64,000 nucleotides of DNA from Melastoma dodecandrum (GCA_029817715.1 JARUPY010000299.1:1-64000), one strand, 5' to 3'; shown: positions 10,117 to 22,670, counted from the stretch's first letter. Numbers and translations: made by a program. Notes: generated by a model from the sequence alone, not told the origin.

Positions 10117-11738
10117 AACTGAGTTATCTGTCGCACCTTGAAAATGACCAAGTAATCATTCTCCTGCAATTAATTAATGTGTGCAGGGGAACATATATCC
10201 TTGACCGTCGATATCCCCGAAACGTTTGAGATTTCCCGGGGTAACTGTTGGAATCCCCGATATCTCCGCCATTATATCTTCTGTCAGAGTCCTTTTACCC
10301 TTCATGATTTCGTTATAACTAGCAATCCTCGGTTCATCTTCTAAACCGCAAACATTGCTTCTGAAAGTAACCAAGCCATGAAGTCTCTACCTTTCTTTCA
10401 TAATCTTGTCCAGGGACTATTTCCATCACCTTAGCTTGCTTGAGAGCCCATGTCCATGACCTTATGAGGATGGTGTTCAAGTTCTCCACCTCGCTTCCTC
10501 TAGAAGGGGAGAGGCCCTGCACGAGTCCTCGACGCGACATTCTTATATAACCAACTTTGAACAACATCGTAATTTCATCGTAGACCATCTGGGCTACTTC
10601 CCATGACATCCTCATTGGAGTTTGTTTCACGGGCTTAAAGTTATTTATGACAGGAGTCGATGCTCGACCAAGTTTCAGTTATGGCAAGACATCTCCGTGT
10701 AATCCCAGGCGAAACAATCTTTGTAGGTGCGGAGGACTTTGCTAATGTCACATGCCTCAGTTTTGCTTAGTAGTGAGCTGAGATAGGTGACAAGTAGTGT
10801 TTCAGTGGTTCCCAAGTTGATTTTGTTTAACGGATCATATGGGACAACAAAAATATTATGAACTTCTTTATCAATTGAATAAATACTTGGCATGCTGTGG
10901 CATTCCCAGGGAAATACATTATATCATGCTTCATTTATTTTGGATGCCTTATAGCTACCTAGTTTTTCTAGGGCGTCCGATATTGGATCGTGTGTTTCAC
11001 TCTCCATTAGACGAATGCAGATCGAGGAATCTATCAGGCTCCAAATCCATCTCCGTATAGGGAACCTCACGATCGCCTTGTAACCCTGCTTCACGCATAT
11101 CTTTCTCAAGCGATGTTAGGTATTCTTCAACTTTCATTTGTAATTCATTGCCCCATCCTGTTGGAATAATTGGATGCTGAGGTCTGCTAAGGGCGGTCCA
11201 CGGTATGACACCATAAATTCATAGCTTGTTTCGCCCAAAGGTCCGACATTTGAGACTCCCAATGCATGCCTTTGTTTTAGTGTCATGTCTTTGACTTGCT
11301 TTACTGCCCCTACACATACATAGGACATGTTAGCATTCTTGCTCACTTCTCCCGTGATAACCTCTAAACCATGTTTTCCCCACAACAAAAGTTCTTAGTG
11401 AAGAGTGGAGTGTATGGCACCGGCCTTGTGCACCCAGTCTCTTCCGAGTAGGGTACTAAAAGAAGGCTTTATGTCAATGACAAAGAAAGCCGTCTTCTTT
11501 TCATGGGTGCTGACACGGAGACGAACATACACCACGCCTCAGCAAGAGGAGGCAATCCCGTTAAATCCGCTGACACTTAAGTCAGTCCTCTCCAGCTCAG
11601 CTGACACGATTCGAGAGGAAGCACATTAATGGTTGCTTCGTTATCAATAAGGACATGGCGCATCGAAACATTATTGGTCGTCGCCTGAATGTGCAGCGGG
11701 AACATGTGTTTCTAAAGTGATGCGGGAGGCTCTTTCAG
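10117..11738 (-). pseudogene. Tat-element protease to reverse-transcriptase start, decayed
   Basis: Read from 11738 leftwards: MRHVLIDNEATINVL (protease active-site region, equivalent to GRVLIDNGATVNVL at 45.56 kb), then KTAFFVIDIKPSFSTLLGRDW (about 11495-11432), GVSNVGPLGETSYEFMVSY, INLGTTE, YKDCFAWDYTEM (about 10745-10700), then MSWEVAQMVYDEITMLFKVG (about 10606-10547). The last belongs just before the RT fingers. After it the similarity stops, and a non-matching stretch leads to the polypurine tract, which shows a large internal deletion. Stops occur throughout. The same blocks in the same order at 45.5-46.7 kb identify it. Confidence 0.75.
11733..11738 (+). other. Left copy of a 6-bp junction repeat
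   Basis: TTTCAG here and TTTGAG at 23865-23870 bound the nested block. Joining the Tat sequence across them keeps the minus-strand reading frame, with the codons for Leu-Lys present on both sides. This is what a target-site duplication looks like, with one mismatch. Confidence 0.45.
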
Positions 11739-14619
11739 ACATCCACCAGGGAAGTTTTTGTTTGGTGATTGTAGAGAACAAATTGCACCAACGCGGTCTC
11801 TAAAACTGTGATTGAGAAGCTCAAGTTACCCGTAGCACCACATCTTCATCCCTATCGCCTACAATGGCTCATCAACGACAGTGATGTTCGAGTGATGTAA
11901 CAACGCGAGTTCCTTTTCTGATCGGAAAGAGTTATATGGATGAAGTAAATTTGCGATGTGATTTCGATGGATGCGTGCCACCTGCACCTAGGAAGGCCAT
12001 GGCACTTTGATCGACACACACAACATGACGGGTATCACAATACCTATTATATTAATGTCAACGAGAAGAAGATCACTCCGATGCCCTTGATCGCCCAACC
12101 AGGCGAAGCACCCATCCACCAACAACCCACTCAAGTTATCAAGCGAATGGAGTTGATTCGGGCAATGAGTAAAAGCCGGGAGGCTTACCTTTTGGTTATG
12201 GTCAAAGCAGCCCATGATCGATCTGTGGAACATCCACATGCGGAAGCTTTAATCAAGATGTATTCCCCGAAGAGTTGTAGATAGAACAACCGCCCCTGAA
12301 AAGTATTTAGCACCAAATCGACTTGGTTCCAGGAGCTTCTCTATCCAACTAACTTATCGATGCAACTCCGAGGATGCAAAGGAACTTCAAAGGTAGGTCG
12401 ATCAGCTACTTGAGAAAGGCTTGACACAGAGAGCTTGAATCCTTGTTCTGTCCAAGCTTTATTGGTGCCGAAGAAAGACAACACATGGAGAATGTGTATG
12501 GACAGTCGAGCGATTAACAAGATAACAGTGAAGCATCGTTTCCCAATTCCTCGACTATATGACATGTTGGATGAGTTGCATGGGGCGCAAGTATTTTCGA
12601 AAGTAGACTTGAGAAGTGGTTATCACCATATTCGAATGAAGGAGGGTGATGAGTGGAAGACAGCCTTCAAGACCAAGTACGGACTGTACGAATGGTTGGT
12701 GATACCCTTTGGTTTATCGAACGCGCCCATCACATTCATGCGATTAATGACCCATGTCATGCAACCATTTATGGGGAAGTTCGTGGTCGCCTACTTTGAC
12801 GATATTCTCATCTATAGTACGAGCCAAGAAGAGCATGTTGAGCACTTGGGGATGAGTTTCACCCACTACCAGTGGAGAAGTTGTATGGAAACCTCAATAA
12901 GTGTGAATTTTTCCAATCAAGTGTTGTGTTTCTTGGTTACGTTGTAACTGCAAAAGGCATTCGGCTCGACGAAAGCAAAGTCGAAGCAATCAAGGCATGG
13001 ACGGTGCCAAGAAGTTTCCACGACGTTCGTAGCTTTCATGGCTTAACGTCGTTCTACAGGAGATTCATTCGAGGTTTTGGCTCAATTGCATCCCCTTTAA
13101 CCAAACGTTTAAAAGGAGACAAGTTCGAGTGGATGTCTGCCGCACAAGCTAATTTCGAGCAGTGAAGCAAGCACCCGTTCTCGCCTTACATGACTTTGCG
13201 AAGTTGTTTAAAGTTGAATGTGATGCATCAATAGTTGGAATAGGAGGACTATTGTTGCAGGAAGAGAGGCCAATTACATATTTTAGCGAGAAGCTCAATA
13301 GTGTTGAAACTCAAGTACTTGACGCACGGCAAGGAATTCCTAGCTATCGTTCGAGTACTAGAGACGTGGAGCCGCTACCTGCTGTCTAGAGAGTTTGTGC
13401 AGTGCATCGACCTTGAAGCTCTCAAGTACATCAACAGCCAGCACAAACTCAGTCGACAACGAAGACTTTTGGAGGAATCTTCGCCCAATGCACCAGTCAT
13501 GCGGTCGATCGATTCCACCATGTGAACAGATTCTTATTTCGAGATACTAAGTTGTCCATTTCCTAGAGTTCGACACGAGAACTACTCATTAGAGAAGTCC
13601 ATGGAGGAGGAATTGTCGGACATTTTGGAGTTGACAAACGTTGTCGATACTTTAGGAGAATTTCAATTGGCCACAAATGGAGAAGCAAGTAAGGAGTATT
13701 ATTTCGAGATGTGCTTCTTGCTATCAAGTGAAGTGTTAGGTCCAACCACAAGGCCTATACACTCCACTGCTCGTCCTAGAGCGACCATGGGAACATGTGA
13801 GTGTGGATTTTGTGTTGGGTCTACAGGATGCAGTGGATGAAGGATTCGATCAGGGTTGTGGTCAATTGATTTTCGAAGATGGCGCACTTCATTCCATGCC
13901 AAAAGACGGACGATGCAACCAACGTCGCATATTGGTACTTTCGATAATTGATGAGATTACACGGAGTTTCCCAAGTCGATCGTGTCAGATAGAGATGTGA
14001 AGTATTTAAGTTACTTCTTGAAGACGTTGTGGCATAAATTGGCAACTAAACTCGTATTCAGCACAACGTATCTTCCTCAGACGGACGGCCAGACGGAAAT
14101 CGTCAATCGAACCATGGCTGTAATTCTTCGAACCTTGGTCTCGAAGAACCAAAAGGATTGGGCGAGCTAGCCCATGATGAGTTCGCCTATGAAAGAGCGT
14201 TGAATCCTCACCCTTTGATGTAGTTTATGGCCTCAACCCTTTGGTTCCTGCCAATCTCATGCATCTCCCTAATGTGAAAATTGTCAACCGAGATGTTGAA
14301 GAACGCGCTAAAGAGATGAGATTGCTCCATGAGAAGATTCGTGCTTAGGTCGAGAAGGCTAACCTTCAATATCAGGAAAGAGCAAACCGCATGAGAAGCG
14401 CAAAATTTTTTCACCTATTGTGGATTCATCTGAGGAATGAATGATTCCCTGCAAAGAGGAAGAACACTAAAGCTTCGAGCAGAAAGACCATTCAAGATCA
14501 TTGAGCGCATCAACAACAACGCCTTCAAGGTTGATTTCCCTAGAGAATATGGAGTTCACGCCACTTTCAATGTCAAGGAACTCATTCTATTTTTTGAGGA
14601 CGACAACATGCGAGTTTGA
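11739..14619 (+). pseudogene. Gypsy protease, reverse transcriptase, RNase H and integrase, decayed
   Basis: Domains in order: protease tail (VISMDACHLHLGRPWHFDR at about 11957-12013); RT ([31 protein letters not shown], then [10 protein letters not shown] at about 12791-12820, the YxDD catalytic box being FDD here); RNase H with [15 protein letters not shown] and [10 protein letters not shown] (about 13210-13300); integrase core with HSMPK/DDAT-type sequence, VSDRDVKY (about 13981) and [11 protein letters not shown] (about 14079-14111); C-terminal RPFKIIERINNNAFKVD. Frameshifts lie near 12870, 13165, 13300 and 13800-14000, so no full polyprotein is made. The IN tail (ATFNVKELI) resembles chromovirus-like Gypsy elements. 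The matching gag lies at 22.7-23.9 kb, not upstream. Confidence 0.85.
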
Positions 14620-14825
14620 GGGAAAACTCTCTTCAACCAGGGAAAGATGATATAAGGACGATCGTCGTTTCGCCCACACCTTAGCCACCGTCGCCTACTG
14701 GAGGTATCAACGTGCTCGTCATCGAGTAAGCGAGGCGAAGAAAAGCACCGAGCGACGGATCACTCATACGACGCGTCTCTTAAGCGAAGAGGTCAATTTC
14801 ACTAAAGGAAGGGATCTAAGTAATC
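14620..14825 (+). other. 3' untranslated internal part of the Gypsy element
   Basis: Short non-coding stretch between the end of integrase and the LTR. It contains the purine-rich run AAAGGAAGGGA (about 14806-14816), a plausible polypurine tract. The last 40 bases are repeated before the other LTR (21950-21990). Confidence 0.5.
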
Positions 14826-15400
14826 TGTATTGAAGGCAACTCAAGATCCTGGACCATTCAACTTCCCATCCACATTCATGCATATAATTAAGTATATTTT
14901 CTTTCCCAATAAGCCATTTATGACTTGTTCATGCATCGTACCATGCGTGCATTTTCTTAGGTTCAATATCTTTCATTTAAGTTCTGATATTTGTAATCCC
15001 AATAAATAGGGCACCATTTTTAAGGATTGAGAACAACTTTGATTCAGACTTTTAAACATAGATTAGACTTTTGTCCTTCTATCCGAGGGAGAGGATTCTC
15101 TTTCAACCTTGTTTTTTATTTGGTAGATTCCAATTGCAGATTGAGTAGAGTGTATTAACCGTATGTAGTGTATCTGTATCCTCCGTGTTTTTTCTCGCCC
15201 TCATTCTTGTTCTCGGTAGTGTATATGTATCCGTGTAGGTTGATCTCACCCCATTATATTGATTTTCCCTTTCATCTCGTTCCGTTCAGCCATCTCGCCT
15301 TATCTACCCTTCCGACCATACACACCAGTCCATTCACAGCCCTTAGTGGCGTCCCACATTGTTTCGGTATTGTAATAATCAATTCGTTGTCGCCCTCGCA
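14826..15400 (+). repeat. Gypsy LTR, copy next to pol
   Basis: From TGTATTGAAGGCAACTC to CGCCCTCGCA, 575 bp. It aligns with 21991-22621, for example AATAGGGCAC near 15005 and GATTGAGAACAACTTTGAT near 15027. TG and CA ends are consistent with an LTR. It lacks an insertion of about 55 bases that the other copy has near 22395-22450. Confidence 0.75.
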
Positions 15401-16039
15401 TAAGTTTGTCTCTCCTGTTTCGAAGTTTGTCTTTTCCTCGCAAATTGCTATATGGATTAAAGTAGCTTTTTTCTCAAAATGTTTTGCGAAATAGGGCGGT
15501 CAAACCAATAATTCCTTAACTAATGTTGAATAATCGAAGTTTATAATTTTGATTTCAATTTACAAAGTACACAGAGTTGCAAACACTGAGTAAGCTTTTA
15601 AAAACTTAAGTCATAGTTAGTGACTTCGAATTTATGGCACCATATGAGCCTTCAGGAGCTTGGTGTTACAAACTTCGAGTTCATATGAGGATAAGGAGGA
15701 CTTGGTTTGGGATGAATTTTCCCATGTTTCGTGAACTCGACATTAGTAACACTAACTTCTAGTCGAAAGGATGTTGTTAACACCGTGTTCAGTTTGGAGT
15801 AATTTTACCAAATGTGTTGAACTCGATGTTATTAACACCGAGTTCATGGAACTTGGGAATATCTTTTGGTAATATCGTCTCATTGGCTTTCATAGCTATT
15901 TAGTATTGAGATTTGCATTTAAATCGTTTCAATTAACATGTTAGCTTTCACAGAACAATGTCCACAATATGAATTATATGTGAAGAGAATAAGGCGAGAC
16001 TCGCGTATGGATGTTCACCTTAGGCCAACGGGGTTTTCT
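15401..16039 (+). repeat. Palindromic repeat region in front of the PMD pseudogene
   Basis: 15475-15525 resembles the inverted-repeat end at 1472-1525 (TTTTGCGAAA, then GGTCAAAC and TTCCTTAAC). Further on, several hairpin motifs occur. The clearest is a nearly perfect 27-base palindrome at 15819-15845 with arms GAACTCGATGTT and AACACCGAGTTC. This ties the 1.5-2.0 kb array and the PMD pseudogene to one repeat family. Confidence 0.55.
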
Positions 16040-17284
16040 GTGTTGCAAAGTTGTCGTTCAATCAGTTGGATTGGACACCAACTACAACATTAGTGAAGGA
16101 GATATGGAGGCTGAAGACTCATTCTTTCCATATGGTTCATGGAGATAAGACAATAATTCTCCAGGATGTTCAGATTTTGCAGCCCTCTGTGAGCATTTAC
16201 TTGGTGGGGATCCAAGTAGAATTGATATGAAGGCCGATAGGGTTAACATGAATTAGTTAGCATCTCGTTTTGATGAACTTCCCTATGAGGCACCTAAAGA
16301 ACAGATACGTATGCATAGACGAGCATACATTCTTCAATTGATTGGATCAATGATTTTTTTGAGTAAGTCGAACAATCTTGTCCATCTGATATGGCTACCA
16401 TTACTAGAGTATTTTGAAGTCACGAGTAGTTATAACTAGGGATCTACATGTTTGGCTTGGTTTTATAGGAATTTATGTTGAGCCTCCCACATAGATGTTT
16501 CACAAGTAGTTGGATGTTTAGTCTCGCTAGAGAAGCGGGTGTTGGACATGTTTTCATATTTATTGCCCCTTATATGTCGTACTAAGTATATGGGGTTTGC
16601 CATTGGCTCCTAGTTGGGGGAAACATTCCATACCAGGACCGTCTCCATGCATGTGTTAATATATGTACAAAGAAGCGTTAGATCGACAGAGTCTTGAACA
16701 TGTATTCAATTCATACTGGTATAATACGATGATTTCTACTTTATTGACCACTACTGAACTTACTTCCATCTTTTAGGTTATTTGGCATCCATATACGGAT
16801 GATGTCCTTGCTAATTTACCACAATATTATCTGGATGATCAACAATCTTAGAGGGCTCGAGTACCACTTGTTGATAACTCTATGAAAGTAGAGTTATTTG
16901 GTACTCTTAATGGGTGTTTACAAGGCTAGTACGAAAGTTGATGATAGATTACTCAAAGTGAGTTTTTTATTAGATTTTGAGTCTATTTTGAGATTAATTG
17001 AAAATGAGTTCATGCATAATAGAATTGTTTTGATTTGTTGTAGGAAAATGAGGAGATGGGCAAATGAAAGTGCGATGAAAAATGGTAAAGTGCAGAAAAT
17101 CATGGAGAGCAAACGGACACGACCGTATACAAGAAGAGCGCGACCTTCAAGAATGTGCGCATCAAAGAGAGCAGAAAGATCCGTCCGTCTACAGGAGGAA
17201 CGCGACCTTCGTCAATCTGTACAAGATTGCTCAACTACGAGATCTTCCTCAATATTTCGATTTGAGGAGGAAGAGTATCATTAG
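16040..17284 (+). pseudogene. Plant mobile domain (PMD, MAIL-like) pseudogene
   Basis: Conserved PMD blocks appear in order, spread over frames. IWRLKTHSFHMVHGDKTIIL (about 16106-16165) matches the usual ERWRPETHTFHL...TITLQDV region. RAYILQLIGSMIFLSKS (about 16321-16371) with NNLVHLIWLPLLEYF corresponds to the RAYIL.LIGG...VHL..LPLL block. GSTCLAWFYRNLC follows, then IWHPYTDDVLANLP (about 16790-16831) and RARVPLVDNS (about 16857). PMD proteins are related to MAIL/MAIN factors and are often carried by transposons. Stops and frameshifts break it. The open frame at 16898-17284, rich in Arg and Lys, may be its last exon. Family call is firm; any function is lost. Confidence 0.75.
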
Positions 17285-18260
17285 TTCTCTTTAGTCTTTT
17301 TATGTTTTATTTTATTTCCTTAGATCTTTTTAAAATATTTTAGAATATTAGGAAATCTTTTAGGAATGACCACATATCTCCTACGTATAACCTAGAGATG
17401 GGGGAGCAGTTAGGTTACGTTCCATTTGTTTAGTTTTAGACTTTTGATCTAAAGAGAAAGATGAGGTGACGGCGAGGGTTTGAGTGAAGATTCGGATGAG
17501 GCCACTATCGACTGGATCGGGAGATCGGGAAGGCATTCCTTATCTATTTTCCTTGTTCTATGTCGTTGCTATTTTTTTTCTAAACATTGGATGTTTTCTT
17601 GTTTTAAAATGAACTAATTTTCTTATTTAGGGTGCAAAATTTGCGAGACTTGTCGAGAACGTGATTTATGTTATCGAAAGTTTGATGTTCTTTGATGTGA
17701 TTGCGTGTTTATTTTTTCGAAATATGATTGGCGTCGGTTTCTGAATTAGCTCTAATTACCATAGCATCAGGAGGTGTAAGATTGATTCGAGAGGAAAATC
17801 AAAGAATAAGTTAATAGAAACTCTAGATCGGGATATCACAGTTAATATTAATTGGATTGACTTTTGGAAGTAGATTAATAGTAACTGCAAATAGGGATAT
17901 CACAGTTAATGTTAATTGAATTGAATGTTAGGAGTTAATTGAAAATAAAGTATATGGATACATCTAAATTATATGAGAGTATGATTTAAATTCTTAGACA
18001 ATTTATGTAAACGTCAAATTGATCAACGACAAATTAAGTAAATTTAGTCGCCATGGATATTCCAAATTAGTATTTCCTTTTTAACCTTGACATTTTACTT
18101 GCGTTATTTTATTTTCTTTCATCATTTATTTGATTAGTCTACATAATATTTAGGGGTTTGATTTGGTACTCAAGAATAATTAGTCATCGTGGGAACAATA
18201 TCTTACGTACTATAATTGATACGTGTGTATGCTTGCGCACAACACATGTTTAGCAGGATA
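17285..18260 (+). other. Probable Athila 5' LTR remnant, no gene
   Basis: T-rich non-coding sequence that ends directly before the Athila-type primer-binding site. Position and composition suggest LTR/U5 sequence of the Athila relic downstream. Two short similar pieces, near 17835-17850 and 17890-17910 (GGGATATCACAGTTAATRTTAATTG-like), repeat locally. The left limit is undefined. Confidence 0.35.
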
Positions 18261-18266
18261 AGTTTT

Positions 18267-18284
18267 TAGCGCCATTGCCGGTGA
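18267..18284 (+). promoter_or_regulatory. Athila-type primer-binding site
   Basis: TAGCGCCATTGCCGGTGA differs in a few bases from TGGCGCCGTTGCCGGGGA, the tRNA-Asp-type PBS typical of Athila elements. It is placed as expected, about 0.4 kb before recognisable gag. Confidence 0.65.
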
Positions 18285-18389
18285 CTAATTTTTATTTCTT
18301 GATATCAATATTAGACTCGCTGATATTAGACTAAACTTTTTATTCTAGTTACTTTTATTTTATTTTCTTTTTCTTTCTCATGATTACTA

Positions 18390-20920
18390 TCGGTGAATGC
18401 GACATAGCCAAAGTGCTAATTCTTTGGAATATAAACCCGAGATCGAGCGGACGCATCATGTTCTGAGTAAAGAAGCAAAGCTCAGAAAACAACAAACCAA
18501 GATGGCTCTAGAAAATCGAGACATGGAGGATCATAAGGCACTTGGAGATACTATGCGATTCCATCCGTAGGAGGTGCCCAGACAAGGATTTGAAGACCCA
18601 CAATAGCAGCAAATAATTTTGCGATCAAGCCGGCCATCATCCAACTAGTGCAGAATCAATGCCAGTTTGGTAGAAGTGTGAGCGATGAACCAAATGCCCA
18701 TATTGCGAGTTTTTTCGATATTTGTGATACATTTAAGAGCAACGGCGTATCCGATGATGCGATCCGACTCAGGTTGTTCCCATTCAGCTAGTGAGACAAA
18801 GCAAATGCATGTTTATATTCTTTCACACCCGATTCAATTACGACATGGGATGAATTAGCTCGAGATCTTACAAAGTTCTTTCCCCCTATGAAGACGATAA
18901 AGTTGAGGTGAAATATTGCTACCTTTATGCAATTCGATAGGAAGAGTTTGTACGAGGCGTGGGAGCGGTATAGGGAATCACTCCCGAAGTGCCCACATCA
19001 CGACCTTCCAAAGTGGCTGATCGTGCAGACTATAATGTATTCAACAAATTATATGGAAAACTTAAATCGAGGAGCATATAATCCGTTTTCTAACACTTAT
19101 TATGCAGGTTGGAGAAATCATCCTAATTTGTTTTAGAGAGAGACCCAACAATGTGGACAACCCGTTGCACACGAAAGCCTCCAGGATTTCAAGGACATCC
19201 ACAAGCGTTCGTGAAGGGAAATGTAAGTATTGATGGCATGCTACAATTGATTTCCTTGCAAAACTCATCTAAAGAAAATCTTGAAGCATTGATGAGAACC
19301 ATGGAGAACCAAATGGGTCGACTTGCATCCACGATTGCCTCGAGGCCACCAGGAATCTTGCCGAATTACACCGAAATCAATCCAAAGTCAAAGGAACAAT
19401 GTAAGGCCATAAACCTCGGAACCAAAAAGGTGATCAATGAACATTTTGGTTCAGCCAAGAAAACAAGGTGTCACTCGAGGAGTAACTTGAACAAGGGGGG
19501 ATCAAGAATTTACCGAAATCAATCCAAAGGAACAATGTAAAGCCATGAACCTGAGAACCAAAAAGGTGATCAACGAACACATTGGTTCCTCAAGCCAAGA
19601 AAACAAGGTGTCACTCGAGAAGGAACTTGAACAATGGGGGATCAAGCAATCTATGGAGGAATCAAGTGCATCTGAGTAAAATCTTCACAAGATTTCTCCA
19701 TCGAAAAATCAACCTGACAAAGTGCTGGCTGACCTCACTGAACAACCGGAAGAAAAGAGAAGTCCCGAACTCACTAAGGAGTCGAAAGCATGGAACTGTG
19801 AATGGCGTAAGAATTCAGCTTAGCCGCGACAAGTGACTTATTCGCCACCACCATTGCCACAACGATTAAAACAAACTGAAGAAAAGAACCAATTCATGCG
19901 ATTCTTGGAGCTGTTCAAGCAGTTGCACATCAACATCCCATTTTCGATGGCAATAGAAAATGGCCATGTACGCGAAGTTTCTCAAGGGTATTCTATTAAT
20001 GAAGCGAAGTTGGGAGAAAATTGAAGTGATTCCGTTGTCGAAGGAGTGTAACATGGCATTACATCAACCACTTCCGCCTAAGCTTGCTTACCGAGGGAGT
20101 ATTAATAATCCTTTATGCACTGGTTCTAAAATTTTTGGTAACGCTTTATGTGATATTGGTTCTTCAACTAATTTAATGCGTTACTCAATTTTCCTGGAAC
20201 TAGGACTTGAAGGAGCAAAACCAACAACAGTCACATTACAACTTGCGGATCGATCGATTACTCACCCATGGGTGGTTGGTGAACATTGTTGATTTGATTT
20301 TGCAGAAAAATTTTAATTCTCGAGATGGAAGCGGATAAAGAGGTGCCGATTATACTTGGTTGACTGTTCCTTGCAACAGGTCGAACATCCATCGATGTGG
20401 CAGACGAAATTCTAAAATTGCGAGTTCATGATCAGAAAGTGACTTTCAATATTTTTAATGCTTTGAAACACATTGATATTACTAATGAATGTTTGAGTTG
20501 TGACCAAGAGCAGAGTTGCCAAATTCAAGAGAAGGAGCATGGGGACTTCTCACTGATAATAGAAGAGGATTTTATGGAAGTGGAGTATGTGCAACACGTC
20601 GAACCTCTCGTAATCGATCTACCAAACCCTTGCCTTCACATTTGAAATATGCATTTTTGGATGAGTCCAATACTTTACCGGTAATTGCTTTACATGCAGC
20701 TGAAAAAATTGTTGGAGTTACTACAAGCATAAAGAAACAATTGGGTGGAGTTTAGCGGACATTAAGGGTATCAGCCCATTAATCTGTATGCATAATATTT
20801 GGCTTGTTGACAATGAAAAGCAAGTAGTTGAAGCACAACAGCGACTGAACCTAATCATGAAAGAGGCAATAAAGAAAGAGGTTTTGAAATGACTCGACGC
20901 AGGTATAATCTAGATCAACG
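18390..20920 (+). pseudogene. Athila-lineage gag, protease and start of RT, decayed
   Basis: Gag blocks: NAHIASFFDICDTFKSNGVS with DDAIRLRLFPFS (about 18690-18790), TTWDELA (about 18842), MQFDRKSLYEAWERY with CPHHDLPKWL (about 18927-19020), then ENQMGRLASTIASRPPGILP (about 19307-19366). Protease region: QLHINIPFSMAIENG (about 19921), LPPKLAYRGS, ALCDIGSSTNLM (about 20142-20177, D-[IL]-GSS active site) and LQLADRSITHPWVV. RT start: DIKGISPLICMHNIW (about 20760-20805) to LDAGI (about 20895-20910). Everything after is missing. A 90-base piece around 19380-19500 is repeated at 19520-19630. Many stops. Order and motif content identify the Athila lineage with confidence. Confidence 0.8.
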
Positions 20921-21584
20921 TTATAGACGTTAATGTTAAGACAAGAGTGATAAAGAGTCGCGGTGAAAGGATGACATTAGGACGATGACACGACGGTGAC
21001 ATATTACGCCACGTGGACATTTCAAAATTTTGGGATCTATGAAGGGACATGATAATGTGATGTGGCGGTGACATGTTCGTACTAGCCTAAGAAACAATTT
21101 GGGAGATCTACATGCCTGTTTTAGGGATCAGAAATGATTGTTGTGTTATTCGTTTTATACTAACTAATGTTATATATATATATATATTCTAAGAAAATAA
21201 TTAAAAAACACATATGGGATTTGATTGGAATCACTATGCGGGCTTATATCACCTTATCCACTAGCTGCTCCCAGAGTCCTGCATTAAACTTACTAAACTG
21301 GTCAATCTCGTGAGCATTCGTTGACTATCTCGAGAAACCTAAGGAAGTCTCTTCACCTAGACGATCCTTACCTCAACAAACTACAGGGACCATAAACTCA
21401 TGGGCGTAGAATCAATTTACTATGTAAATATTCCCTCATTTCCAAGATTTATTAATTCCGGAAAAAGTCAACCCTCATTTCACGCCACCCTCAATTTTGA
21501 AAATCCTTTCTGGACGTCCCATCAATTTACTAGTAGTACTAGATTCTAGGCATTTTGTTTCCCAGTTTGAGGTGCCTCACTATC
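20921..21584. other. No gene seen
   Basis: Non-coding sequence between the truncated Athila relic and a Tat LTR fragment. It holds a (TA)n tract at 21171-21187. The sequence shows no recognisable RT continuation. Confidence 0.4.
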
Positions 21585-21938
21585 AATATACGTAGGTCTA
21601 GCCTAGTATAAACAGTCGTTCTTAGGCAATGCATAAAAAACAACCTCTCTACAGACGGACATACAATCCTTTTACCTTCAAGCATTCAGGTGTTCAAGCA
21701 TCCCAACGTTTTTGCGATCTTGTGCTCCTGCGCTCTTGATTCCTTCCGAAGGCATCGGCAATGGCATCCGTAAGAGTTTTCATTTAAGGATGTCGTTTCC
21801 GCTCCCTCCTCCTCTCTTTCTTCATTCATACGGCGAGCACACATTTCAATGAATGTCCGAGTACCAGTTGTTCGTAGTGCTAGAGATTTCCGACGTGTTT
21901 GGATCCGACTTGTCCAGCGATCACTTCCGGAGCGAACA
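21585..21938 (+). repeat. Tat LTR 3' fragment, plus orientation
   Basis: It matches the last ~350 bases of the LTR at 9345-9700 on the opposite strand. Shared strings include TCTACAGACGGACATA, TTCCTTCCGAAGGCA, GACGTGTTTGGATCCG and the end CACTTCCGGAGCGAACA. The 5' part of the LTR is missing. It abuts, after 12 bases, the Gypsy sequence at 21950. Confidence 0.7.
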
Positions 21939-21990
21939 GAAGCCATCAGGCGAGAGGTCAATTTCACTAAGGGAAGGGATCTAAGCAATC

Positions 21991-22621
21991 TGCATTGAAG
22001 GCAACTCTAGATCCGAGACCATTCAACTTCCAGTCCACATTCATGCATATCATTAATTGTATTTTCTTTTCCAATAAGCCATTTATGACTTGTTCATGAA
22101 TTGGACCACGCATGCATTTTCTTAGGTTCATTTATCTTGCATTTATGTTATGATCTTTGTAATCCCTATAAATAGGGCACAATTTGTAAGGATTGAGAAC
22201 AACTTTGATTCAAACTTTTAAACCCATATTATAATTTTGTCTTTCTATCCAATGGAATGGAATCTCGTTCAAACTCTTTCTTCATTTGCTGGACTCCAAG
22301 TACAGATTGAGTAAAGTGTATCAACCGGAGGTAGTGTATCTGTATCCTCCGTGTTGTTCCTCACCCCCGTTCTTGTTCTCGGTGGTGTTTCTGATTCGGT
22401 GTGACAAAAAAAGTTCTTTTCGATACTTCTTTAATGATGTTTTATCTATATCCGTATAGGTTGATCTCAACCCATCATTCGATTTTCCCTTTCATACCCG
22501 TTCCGTACAGCCATCTCGCCTTATCTACCCTTCTAACCATGCACATCACTCCATTACACATCCTTAGTGACGTCCCGCATCGTTTTGGTATTGGGTTCAT
22601 CAATTCCTTACCTCCCCCACA
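21991..22621 (+). repeat. Gypsy LTR, copy next to gag
   Basis: From TGCATTGAAGGCAACTC to CCTCCCCCACA, 631 bp, the partner of 14826-15400. Unusually, the similarity to the other copy extends about 40 bases upstream (21950-21990), into what is polypurine-tract sequence before the other LTR. A PBS follows seven bases after the end. Confidence 0.75.
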
Positions 22622-22627
22622 TCATCT

Positions 22628-22639
22628 TGGTATCATAGC
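22628..22639 (+). promoter_or_regulatory. Primer-binding site for initiator tRNA-Met
   Basis: TGGTATCATAGC differs by one base from TGGTATCAGAGC, the common plant retrotransposon PBS. It marks this LTR as a 5' LTR. Confidence 0.75.
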
Positions 22640-22670
22640 ATACGGTTGTTGTACAGCCCACTGTTGCCAA

